A DNA stretch of 64,000 nt from Agrobacterium tumefaciens_K. Its GTDB lineage: Bacteria; Pseudomonadota; Alphaproteobacteria; Rhizobiales; Rhizobiaceae. How positions within the stretch are numbered: position 1 is the stretch's first letter; the number at the start of each line of letters is the position of its first letter. The notes below the pieces were generated by a model. The model had not been told where the DNA came from, made no database searches, and saw only the letters and a list, made by a program, of their open reading frames with translations. The stretch is taken from positions 620,001 to 684,000 of the forward strand of contig NZ_JAOEGC010000001.1 of assembly GCF_031801495.1 (NCBI RefSeq), given 5' to 3'. The translations under genes were made by a program, and so were the position numbers. Of this stretch, positions 1 to 7,268 are shown in pieces.

Positions 1-275
1 CGACCGATCAGGCCACTGCTCTGACCTCTGCACAGATCGCTGTTCTGTCTTCGGCTCAGATCGATGCACTCGGCGCCGCCAACATCGCGACCTTCGCTAC
101 GGATGAAATCGCAGCCATCGCTACCGGCGCCCTCAAGGGCCTCAACTCTGACGACGTCCTGCAGCTCACCGATGCGCAGCTCGGCGCCTTCAGCAGCACT
201 CAGGTCGGCGCCATGAGCCAGACGCTGGTCGACGCTGTTATCGCGGCTTACGAAGAGACAGCTATCGCTCAGTAA
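1..275 (+). CDS. C-terminal end of a Ser/Thr/Ala/Gln-rich repeat protein (partial)
   Basis: The frame is open from the window edge (first full codon at base 3) to TAA at 273-275, giving the last 90 residues of a protein whose start lies outside. The residues form an imperfect repeat of about 10-11 residues with the pattern (S/T)-x-x-Q-(I/V/L)-x-x-(L/F/M), for example LTSAQIAVLS, SSAQIDALG, LTDAQLGAFS, SSTQVGAMS. Such low-complexity Ala/Gln/Thr/Ser repeats occur in long secreted or surface proteins of rhizobia. No RTX nonapeptide, anchor or membrane segment is present in the visible part. A strong terminator follows, so it is the last gene of its unit; the next gene is a GT41 glycosyltransferase that could modify its hydroxyl residues (inference). 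Function is not assigned. Confidence 0.7.
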   Translation, partial: TDQATALTSAQIAVLSSAQIDALGAANIATFATDEIAAIATGALKGLNSDDVLQLTDAQLGAFSSTQVGAMSQTLVDAVIAAYEETAIAQ

Positions 276-310
276 CTTCGAGGCGGGGAAACCTGTTCGC
301 AGAACACTCG

Positions 311-339
311 AGGACGGCGCTTCGGCGCCGTCCTTTTTT
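311..339 (+). terminator. Rho-independent terminator after the repeat protein
   Basis: A perfect 10-bp GC-rich stem AGGACGGCGC / GCGCCGTCCT closes a TTCG tetraloop and is followed by a run of six T. It lies 36 bases after the stop codon of the repeat protein. Confidence 0.92.
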
Positions 340-462
340 GTACTTGGTAAGTGATGGTTTGACTTTCTCCAGCCAGCTCCGCGCAAGTTAACTGCGGCAA
401 AAGATGCCAACTTTAACTTGAAGGTCGTTTACGGCCGTGAGTCCGTCTTTGGAGGAAAATCG

Positions 463-2508
463 TTGAACGCCAATACCCCTGTGGCCCCAGTCTCAGCCTC
501 TCCGCTCGCGGATGTATTTGATCGTGCGCGCAGGCAGGAGGTGTCGCTCGGCGACGTGATGAAGCTTGCTGAAAGTCTGTTGGCTGCGGGCCTGAAGGCT
601 CAGGTGTGCGAGCTTTACAAGACCTGGATCGCCTTCAACGACAAGAATCCGCTCGTTCATCTGGCCGCGTTCAACTATTCGGTCGTCCTGCGGGAATTGG
701 GTGATGTGGCAGGCTGCATTCAGGTATTGCGCGGCTGCCTGGCAAAAGATCCAAAGTTCGGTCCTGCACATATCAATCTCGGGCGCGCGCTCGAGGATAG
801 CGGCCTGCTCGATCAGGCGGTCCTTCAGTGGAAGGAGTATTCGGAACTCGTTGGCGAAGTGACGCCTGACGCACTGTCTCACCGTCTTATGGCGCTCCAG
901 CATTCCGGACGCGTGCTTGAGGGTGCTGCGCGGCTGGAAGGTGCGGAGTCGATGCTCTGGCAGGCGATAGAACTGCAGCCAATGAAGCCGGAAGCGGCGC
1001 AGCACTGGATTTCGATTCGCCAGCACCTTTGCAAATGGCCAGTCCTTACGCCATCCCACCATGTTTCGATGCGCCAGCTTCTCGATTCGATTTCGCCGTT
1101 GCCGCTTGGCTGTTATTCTGACGATCCGTTTTTCCAGCTGGCAAAAGGCTATCGCTATTACAAGTCCCTGGTCGGTCGACCGGATGTCAGTCAGCTGACG
1201 CCGAGTGTCCCGAAAAAGAAAATGGGAACGGGACAGAAGCTGCGGATCGGTTATGTTTCTTCGGACCTCCGGCAGCATGCGGTCGGCTTCGCGCTAAGCG
1301 AGGTCTTTGAACTGCACGACAAGCAAAACGTAGAGGTCTATGCCTACTATTGCGGCGAGGCGCGTCAGGGCGACGCTGTGCAGGAGCGGTTCAAGGCGTC
1401 CGTCGATTGCTGGCGTGATATCACCGCGCTCGACGATCTTGGTGCAGCCCGACAGATCCAGGCGGATGAGATCGACGTCTTGATCGACGTCAACGGTTAC
1501 ACGAAGAGCGCCCGGACACGGATATTCTCGTATCGTCCGGCGCCCGTCATCATCAACTTCTGCGGCTATCCGGGCTCGATGGCGACCCCGTTCCATCAGT
1601 ATATCATCTCGGATAACTACATTATCCCGCCTGAGAACGAGCTGTATTACACCGAGAAGGTGCTTCGCATTCCCTGCGATCAGCCGATCGACCGGAAGCG
1701 CCCTGTAGCCGTCACGCCGACGCGGGAGGAGGCGGGGTTGCCAGAGGACGCCTTTGTTTATGTCTGCTTCAACGGTATGCAGAAAATCACCGAAGCCTGC
1801 TTCACGCGTTGGCTTGCAATACTTTCGGCGACGTCGGGCAGTGTTCTCTGGCTGCTTTCGGGCGACGAAAGCGCCAATGAGCGCCTTCGCCAGCGGGCGA
1901 TGGCGGCAGGCGTAGATGCCAGCCGTCTTATCTTCGCCCCAAAGGTTCCCAATCACGTCCATCTCGCGCGCATCGCTCTTGGCGACCTGTTCCTGGATAC
2001 GTTCCCCTACGGTGCGCACTCTACCGCAGCGGATGCAATTGGCGTGGGCTTGCCGGTACTGACGGTTCCAGGCAAAAGCTTCCCGTCCCGTTTCTGTGCC
2101 AGCATCGTTTCGGCAGCAGGAATTCCCGAGATGATCTGTGAAACCGCAGATCATTACGTTGCGCGAGCCGTCGCATTTGCGAATGATCGGGCAGGCCTTG
2201 CGGCTGTGCGGGAGTCGCTCGCGAAACAGCGTGAGACGTGCGCCCTGCGCGACATGCCTGCTCTGGCTCGGCGGCTGGAAGAGCTTTACTGGCAGGTGCA
2301 GGGTGAAGCGGAGAGGGGAGAAACGCCGGTTCCGGATCTTCGCAACCTCGATGTCTACTACGAAATCGGAGCGGAACTCATTCAGATGGGACCCGAATTT
2401 GAAACCGAGGAAGCTTATCGCGCTCGCTATCGCGAAAAGCTGGCCGAGTGGAACGCTTTTGAGCCGATTGGCTTTGACGCGCGCCTTTGGCCTGAGGTGA
2501 AGGCCTGA
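463..2508 (+). CDS. TPR-containing O-GlcNAc-transferase-like glycosyltransferase (GT41, SPINDLY-type)
   Basis: Predicted 681-residue cytoplasmic glycosyltransferase that would move a sugar from a nucleotide donor to Ser/Thr (or Asn) of proteins. The N-terminal third (about residues 20-190) is helical with TPR-like repeats. The C-terminal half carries the GT41 signature: LRIGYVSSDLRQHAVGF (the His matches the active-site region of OGT), VCFNGMQKIT with the family lysine that contacts the UDP phosphates, and HLARIALGDLFLDTFPY then a HSTAADAIGVGLPVLT segment. The start is TTG at 463, which has an ideal GGAGGA at 451-456; an in-frame TTG at 418 has no Shine-Dalgarno. It lies between a repeat-rich protein and UDP-galactopyranose mutase, so the three may form a surface-glycan or protein-glycosylation locus. 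Acceptor and donor sugar cannot be read from sequence. Confidence 0.88.
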   Translation: MNANTPVAPVSASPLADVFDRARRQEVSLGDVMKLAESLLAAGLKAQVCELYKTWIAFNDKNPLVHLAAFNYSVVLRELGDVAGCIQVLRGCLAKDPKFGPAHINLGRALEDSGLLDQAVLQWKEYSELVGEVTPDALSHRLMALQHSGRVLEGAARLEGAESMLWQAIELQPMKPEAAQHWISIRQHLCKWPVLTPSHHVSMRQLLDSISPLPLGCYSDDPFFQLAKGYRYYKSLVGRPDVSQLTPSVPKKKMGTGQKLRIGYVSSDLRQHAVGFALSEVFELHDKQNVEVYAYYCGEARQGDAVQERFKASVDCWRDITALDDLGAARQIQADEIDVLIDVNGYTKSARTRIFSYRPAPVIINFCGYPGSMATPFHQYIISDNYIIPPENELYYTEKVLRIPCDQPIDRKRPVAVTPTREEAGLPEDAFVYVCFNGMQKITEACFTRWLAILSATSGSVLWLLSGDESANERLRQRAMAAGVDASRLIFAPKVPNHVHLARIALGDLFLDTFPYGAHSTAADAIGVGLPVLTVPGKSFPSRFCASIVSAAGIPEMICETADHYVARAVAFANDRAGLAAVRESLAKQRETCALRDMPALARRLEELYWQVQGEAERGETPVPDLRNLDVYYEIGAELIQMGPEFETEEAYRARYREKLAEWNAFEPIGFDARLWPEVKA

Positions 2509-2552
2509 GGCAAGTCCATTCAGGTGTCGGCGTCATGCATGAGAGGTTGGAA

Positions 2553-3710
2553 ATGGTATCGGGAAAAAAGATAGGCATCGTGGGTGCGGGCCTGTCGGGT
2601 GCGGTGGTGGGACGTGAGCTCGCCGAAGCGGGTTATCAGGTCGAGATCATAGACAGTCGCAGTCATATCGCCGGTAATTGTTATACCGAACGGGACGAAG
2701 ATACCGGTGTCATGGTTCATGTCTACGGCCCGCATATCTTCCACACGGATGACAGCGAAGTCTGGGACTACGTCAATCGTTTCACTCGTTTTCTGCCGTA
2801 CAAGAACCGCGTAAAAACGACGAGCGGCGGGCAGGTCTATTCCCTGCCGGTAAACCTGCACACAATCAACCAGTTCTTCGGCAAGACCCTGAGGCCGGAC
2901 GAGGCGAGGTCATTTCTTGAAGGTCAGGCGGATCAGTCGATTGCTGATCCGCAGACTTTTGAAGAGCAGGCTCTGCGTTTTGTCGGCAAGGATCTCTACG
3001 ACGCCTTTTTCAAAGGCTATACCCAGAAACAGTGGGGTTGCTCCCCTGTCGATCTTCCAGCATCCATTCTGAAGCGCCTTCCGGTTCGCTTCAACTATGA
3101 TGACAATTACTTCTTTCACAAGTTTCAGGGAATGCCCGAAAACGGCTATACTGAAATGGTCGCTGGCATCCTCGATCACGACAACATCACGGTGAAGCTC
3201 GATACACGCTTCCAGCGAAACCCGGTGACTGACTTCGATCATATTTTCTACTCCGGCGCGCTGGACGAATATTTCGACTATGAATTCGGCCGTCTGGGCT
3301 ATCGTACTCTGGACTTCGAGCGTTTCACCTATGACGGCGACTATCAGGGATGCGCGGTGATGAACTACGGAGACGTTTCCGTCCCCTATACCCGCATCAC
3401 GGAACACAAGCATTTCTCTCCCTGGGAGGAACATGCGGGGTCCGTCTGTTACAGGGAGTTCGCGCGGGAGTGCGGCCCTGACGACATCCCGTATTACCCC
3501 ATCCGGCTGGTGAAGGAAAAGCAGCAGCTGGCGGAATACAGCGCACGTGCGTCACAGGAAACGGCTGTTACCTTTGTAGGGAGGCTTGGAACATATCGAT
3601 ACCTCGACATGGATGTTACGATCCGTGAGGCTCTTGATACGGCTCGCTTGTACCTGACGGCAAAGGCTTCGGGCACGGCCATGCCCGCCTTCCTGCATTC
3701 CCCGGTCTAA
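2553..3710 (+). CDS. glf: UDP-galactopyranose mutase
   Basis: FAD enzyme of 385 residues that interconverts UDP-galactopyranose and UDP-galactofuranose, supplying Galf for surface polysaccharide. The N-terminus has the dinucleotide-binding GxGxxG (KIGIVGAGLSGAVVGRELA), then the family motifs GNCYTERDEDTGVMVHVYGPHIFHT and, further on, KGYTQKQWG and the C-terminal GRLGTYRYLDMDVTIREAL with the FAD-contacting Arg and Asp. Length matches the family (about 370-390). I choose ATG 2553, six bases after GAGAGG; an in-frame ATG at 2535 would add six residues. It starts 44 bases after the GT41 gene on the same strand and is probably co-transcribed. No Galf transferase is seen nearby. Confidence 0.93.
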   Translation: MVSGKKIGIVGAGLSGAVVGRELAEAGYQVEIIDSRSHIAGNCYTERDEDTGVMVHVYGPHIFHTDDSEVWDYVNRFTRFLPYKNRVKTTSGGQVYSLPVNLHTINQFFGKTLRPDEARSFLEGQADQSIADPQTFEEQALRFVGKDLYDAFFKGYTQKQWGCSPVDLPASILKRLPVRFNYDDNYFFHKFQGMPENGYTEMVAGILDHDNITVKLDTRFQRNPVTDFDHIFYSGALDEYFDYEFGRLGYRTLDFERFTYDGDYQGCAVMNYGDVSVPYTRITEHKHFSPWEEHAGSVCYREFARECGPDDIPYYPIRLVKEKQQLAEYSARASQETAVTFVGRLGTYRYLDMDVTIREALDTARLYLTAKASGTAMPAFLHSPV

Positions 3711-3819
3711 CGTACTTTACCAATGGCCTGTTTACCGGTTTTCTGTGCATTCGGTCAGTTTGTGCTCAGCCGTTTGAACAGAGCCAGGGTTTAAAAGCCT
3801 GCGGGAAAAAGCGACGGTG

Positions 3820-3897
3820 ATGGATAAAGCCTCTCCTTATGAAATCCACGATGAGCGTTTCCGCTTTCTGATCGTCGGGCGGGACCTGAAGGGCTGA
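3820..3897 (+). pseudogene. Relic: N-terminus of an SMP-30/gluconolactonase-like gene
   Basis: The reading frame from ATG 3820 encodes only 25 residues (MDKASPYEIHDERFRFLIVG and a few more) before TGA. The first 20 residues resemble the conserved start of SMP-30/gluconolactonase/LRE-family proteins, which typically begin with a (F/Y)E(V/I)xDxRFRxLxxG pattern just before the first propeller blade. Nothing of the beta-propeller follows; the sequence passes into a piece of an unrelated ABC ATPase gene. I read it as the 5' edge of a deletion. Family assignment rests on a short match. Confidence 0.45.
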
Positions 3898-4181
3898 CTG
3901 CCGGTCTTCCGCCAGAGGTTCTCACGGTGCATTCGGAAAATCCGGGTTGAACGGCATTGCCTGCGCGTCTCGTCATGTCTGAAATGACCGGATCGGATAT
4001 GCTGCTGCATTGTGAAAGTCCTGCCGGACGATTGACCGTTACGTCCGCCCGGCGGGACGTGCCAGAGAATGCGGAGAGCTTTTGGATTTCCTGCGATCTT
4101 GACCGCACGCTGTTTTTCGATAGCCACACCGGCAATCGTGTCGATATCGACAAGAGCGGTCGGACCGTTGCCGCGACCTGA
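3888..4181 (+). pseudogene. Relic: C-terminal TOBE domain of a sugar ABC transporter ATPase
   Basis: In the frame ending at TGA 4179-4181 the translation matches the end of UgpC/MalK-type ATPases: an E..TGSDMLLH segment, a LTV strand, then the typical ending SCDLDRTLFFDSHTGNRVD. Upstream in the same frame a stop at 3948-3950 interrupts a GLPPEVLTVH stretch, and no Walker A, signature or Walker B remains. The surviving open part from ATG 3957 would encode 74 residues, less than a domain. It sits directly before an RpiR gene, a regulator type often paired with sugar ABC operons, so the locus appears to have lost its transporter by deletion (inference). Confidence 0.6.
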
Positions 4182-4194
4182 GGCTGAGGACAAT

Positions 4195-5061
4195 ATGGAA
4201 AAACAGGATGCGCCGCTGGCGCTGAGTGATCTCATCAACCGGCATTCGACCCGACTGACGGATGCGGATGCACGCCTTCTGGATGTCCTCATACAGGATC
4301 CAATCCGTGCCGCTGTGGAAAATGGCAAGGATGTTTCCTCGCGAGTAGGGGTGCATCCCGCCTCTGCCGTCAGATTGGCCAGACGCCTGGGCTTCAAGGG
4401 CTATCCCAAGTTTCGCAGTTTTCTGCAAGCCAGCCTGACGGACGGCGGCATTGATTTCGAAAGTCCTGCCGCGCGCATGGCGGCCCGTCTTGTGCGTGCT
4501 GAGGATAACGGTTTGCTGGCATCTGTGCTCGATAGCGAGATTGCGGCTCTTCAGCAGGTTCGCAACAGCGTTTCTGATGCCGACATGCGCGCATTCTCGG
4601 AGGCTTTAAGGGATGCCAGAAGGATTTTCATTTTCGGGCGCGGGCATTTCGCGGCACTCTCTTCCCTGATCGCGCTGCGCCTCAACCGTTCGGGCTATGA
4701 GGCCATCGACCTTGCAGATCAGATTCATCAACTTCCGGAAGTCTTGATGAGGCTCTCCTCTCGCGATGTCGTCTGGCTTCTGTCTTTCCGCAAGGCACCA
4801 CCCCTTCTTCAGGAAGTGCGCGACCTGGCGGCAAAACGTGGGGCCAGGACCCTGGCAGTGACAGATGTCGGGGGAACCCGCATCGATCCAGCTCCGGATC
4901 ACCATATACGCGTGTCTCGAGAAGATCCGGGTGAATCGCAATCGCTTGTCGTGCCGATGACGATTGCCAATGCGATCATTCTCGACCTCGCATCGATCGA
5001 CAACGGCCGTTCGATCAACTCTCTCAACGAGTTCCGGTCGTCAGGGCATCGACGGGTCTGA
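4195..5061 (+). CDS. RpiR-family transcriptional regulator (HTH plus SIS domain)
   Basis: A 288-residue DNA-binding regulator that senses a phosphosugar. The N-terminal HTH_6 domain (about residues 5-85) contains SSRVGVHPASAVRLARRLGF and the family ending GYPKFRSFLQ; the SIS domain (about 125-255) contains IFIFGRGHFAALSSLIALRL and VVWLLSFRKAPP. ATG 4195 follows a GAGGCTGAGGA stretch and is the start; a longer in-frame reading from 4069 would overlap the ABC relic in another frame. It stands downstream of decayed sugar-uptake gene fragments, and no intact sugar operon flanks it, so its targets are either lost or elsewhere. Confidence 0.88.
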   Translation: MEKQDAPLALSDLINRHSTRLTDADARLLDVLIQDPIRAAVENGKDVSSRVGVHPASAVRLARRLGFKGYPKFRSFLQASLTDGGIDFESPAARMAARLVRAEDNGLLASVLDSEIAALQQVRNSVSDADMRAFSEALRDARRIFIFGRGHFAALSSLIALRLNRSGYEAIDLADQIHQLPEVLMRLSSRDVVWLLSFRKAPPLLQEVRDLAAKRGARTLAVTDVGGTRIDPAPDHHIRVSREDPGESQSLVVPMTIANAIILDLASIDNGRSINSLNEFRSSGHRRV

Positions 5062-5245
5062 GCACCGGGTGAAGGGAAAAGACGGTTTATCTCCGTCGTC
5101 ACTGCATAGCTGCATTGCACAAAAAATAGGTGCGGCGAGGCTAATAATTCGGCATATTGCATATAGCTGATGCACATGGCGGTCTCCTCCCAGTTCCGCT
5201 GCACCAGCTGTTCCCCTCTGGAGGTTTGATATCTCCACACTTTAT

Positions 5246-5274
5246 GGGCCGCGGTTTTCCGTCGGCCCTTTTTT
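5246..5274 (+). terminator. Terminator downstream of the RpiR gene
   Basis: GGGCCGCGG pairs with CCG(T)CGGCCC, a 9-bp stem with one bulged T and a TTTT loop, followed by six T. It lies about 185 bases after the RpiR stop and would end a + strand transcript. Confidence 0.75.
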
Positions 5275-5742
5275 CTTTTTATCCTCGGATATGATGGGAT
5301 TTACCTTGTGCAGATCGGGATATTTGTCCGCAGCTTGCAACGCCGATCGTCGGAATTCTCTGTTTAACTTTTGCAGCTGGCGGTGCTTACGTTTCCAGCG
5401 GCTGGGGTTTTCCGAGAGGAAACAGATGTTTGCAGAAATGCGATCGTCGCAGCGTCCTCCGGGGCCGCTGTGGGTCGCCATTTTGGGGTTCCGCGAATCG
5501 CGTGCCGCCTGCGACATGCGTTCTGCGCGGAGACACGAGATCGTGTTGATGAGCGTTACCTTGTTCAGTCCGATGAACAATCTGTCACAAACGCTCGCAA
5601 CACTTGAGCACCGGTCAACTTTTGATGTCGTGGCCGGTCTTGGCAACAGCCATTGTCTGATCGGAAATGCGCCGACAACTCTGGCACGTGCCGACGAGAA
5701 GGCAGCCGCCTGCACGTTCTCTGTGGTCGATGGTTGTGGGGA
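5275..5742. other. Stretch without a recognisable gene
   Basis: From the terminator to the end of the XRE-family regulator, both strands contain open frames of up to about 160 codons, but none begins with a convincing ribosome-binding site or resembles a protein family. One minus-strand frame would run through the terminator hairpin and end in a poly-lysine artefact of the A-rich strand. I see no repeats or RNA gene here. Confidence 0.5.
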
Positions 5743-7143
5743 CTACGTGTCTGCAAAGCCGAACGGGGCTGCTGTCCGGCGGTAGTCGTCGATCAGGATC
5801 TGCCGGCCGATGGGCGGCTCAGCGCGCGAAGTGCACGTCGCGCGCTGACAGAGCCGACAGGCGACGCCTACCGGGACTGGGGTGCGGTCGCTCTCCGGGC
5901 GAACATAAACAAGACGATCCGCATGCTGCGCGTCGCAGACCAGCGCGACCGCGCGGTCCACTCTGGGAGCGCTGTAAGCGCCGCCACCCGTGCTGACGGT
6001 GCGGGCAATCGAGAAAAAACGCTGACCATCCGGAAATTCCAGCCATTGGGTGATGATTTCGCCGGGCGTGCGAAAAACCTGATGCACGTTCCAGAGAGGA
6101 CACCCTCCACCATAGGCCGAAAACGGAAACTGCGCGCCGTCCAGTCGTTTGGAGACGTTTCCGGCGGAATCCAGCCTTATGAAGAAAAACGGTATGCGCT
6201 CCTGTCCCGGTTTTTGCAGGGTCGTCAGCCTATGAGCTGTCTGCTCGAAGCTCGTTCCGAACTGTCGGGCGAGTGCGGCAAGATCATAGCGTTTTACGTC
6301 GACAGCTTTGGCGAATGCACTGTAAGGCATCAGCAAAGCTGCCGCGCAGTAGCTGGCAAGAGCCCGATGCGTCAGCCGTGCACTCGCCTCCGACTGAAAA
6401 TTACCCTCCCGGACAGCTGCGGTGATTTCCGCACCGAACTCCAGATAGGCCAATTGTTGGGCAAGCTGGAACTGCTGGCTTGCCATGTCCAGTGTTTCAT
6501 CGAGGAGGATCTGCTTGCGATGCAGATCGTGCCGCCGCACCATGTCCGACATTGCTGACGTCGGCAGCCGACGGACCCTCAGTCCGTGTTTTTCGGCCAA
6601 GTAGCTGGCTATGCCGTTTTTCTCCGAGACGAGGGCCGCAAGCCGTTCGGCGGCTGTATCGAGCGCAGGGAAACTGTTGCGTCTGGCGGCCAGAAAGCGC
6701 CTCGTGGCGGCCACCGGGTCGGAGGCTTCCGAGGTGGTGCCGCGCTGGCCGGGCCGATAGTCGGCAAATGCCAACTGCTCTTCACGATAGGCCGTGTAAA
6801 GGCGCAGAAGCGCTTCGCTGAAGGCGGGGAAGCTGCTGGCGATGTCGGAAATTTCCGTGGCTGCGAAATCGATATCGCCGAAGATCGGGTCTTTCATCAC
6901 CGTTTGCAGGCGCGCGGCATGGTCCGCGCCCCCATCACCGGCGAGATCGGCCATGTCAATCTTGTAGGAGCGCGCCAATCGGAGAAGAACTTCCGCAGTG
7001 ATCGGTCGCTGGTTCCGCTCCATCAAGGCAATGTATGACGGCGAGATATCAAGGTCAGCGGCCATGTCTGCCTGTGTCAGGCCAAGATCGCGTCGGAGCC
7101 TGCGCAGACGCGTGCCGAGATATACCCCCTGTTTCTCCGACAT
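5743..7143 (-). CDS. XRE-family regulator with ImmA/IrrE and DUF2083 domains (RamB/ScfR-like)
   Basis: A 466-residue regulator. Residues about 8-65 form the HTH (LRRLRRDLGLTQADMAADLD, then SYIALMERNQRPITAEVLLRLAR); the middle is an ImmA/IrrE-like (DUF955) segment; the C-terminus is DUF2083 with the family cysteine cluster CRLCQRATC followed by RAEPPIG. This architecture is that of RamB/PrpR-type regulators, which control glyoxylate-bypass and propionate genes in response to acyl-CoA status. It is transcribed divergently from isocitrate lyase across 125 bases containing a perfect 10-bp inverted repeat, so control of aceA is likely. The start has a clear GGAGGA 9 bases upstream. Confidence 0.88.
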   Translation of the reverse strand: MSEKQGVYLGTRLRRLRRDLGLTQADMAADLDISPSYIALMERNQRPITAEVLLRLARSYKIDMADLAGDGGADHAARLQTVMKDPIFGDIDFAATEISDIASSFPAFSEALLRLYTAYREEQLAFADYRPGQRGTTSEASDPVAATRRFLAARRNSFPALDTAAERLAALVSEKNGIASYLAEKHGLRVRRLPTSAMSDMVRRHDLHRKQILLDETLDMASQQFQLAQQLAYLEFGAEITAAVREGNFQSEASARLTHRALASYCAAALLMPYSAFAKAVDVKRYDLAALARQFGTSFEQTAHRLTTLQKPGQERIPFFFIRLDSAGNVSKRLDGAQFPFSAYGGGCPLWNVHQVFRTPGEIITQWLEFPDGQRFFSIARTVSTGGGAYSAPRVDRAVALVCDAQHADRLVYVRPESDRTPVPVGVACRLCQRATCTSRAEPPIGRQILIDDYRRTAAPFGFADT

Positions 7144-7155
7144 GAAAAGTCCTCC

Positions 7156-7190
7156 AACTTTACAATATTACAATCAAATTTTGTAAAGTT
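7156..7190. promoter_or_regulatory. Inverted repeat between the RamB-like regulator and aceA
   Basis: AACTTTACAA at 7156-7165 and its exact complement TTGTAAAGTT at 7181-7190, with 15 bases between. It lies 13 bases upstream of the regulator start codon and about 80 bases before aceA, so one site could serve both divergent promoters. The AAAGTTTG at 7186-7193 resembles half of the RamB motif known in actinobacteria. Confidence 0.7.
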
Positions 7191-7268
7191 TGACAAGTGC
7201 ACAGCAAAGTCCGTGCCTTGTCTTACGTTGCTGCGATATCGATTGTTCACGCCATCGGAGGAGCGCTC

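Noticed and set aside
4899..5172. Minus-strand frame starting at ATG 5172 after GGGAGGAG
   Set aside because: The ribosome-binding site is good, but the frame runs antisense through the end of the RpiR gene and resembles no protein; it may be the leftover start region of a lost gene.
5291..5785. Plus-strand open frame of 164 codons downstream of the RpiR terminator
   Set aside because: No ribosome-binding site, no family resemblance, and it overlaps the end of the clearly real regulator on the other strand.
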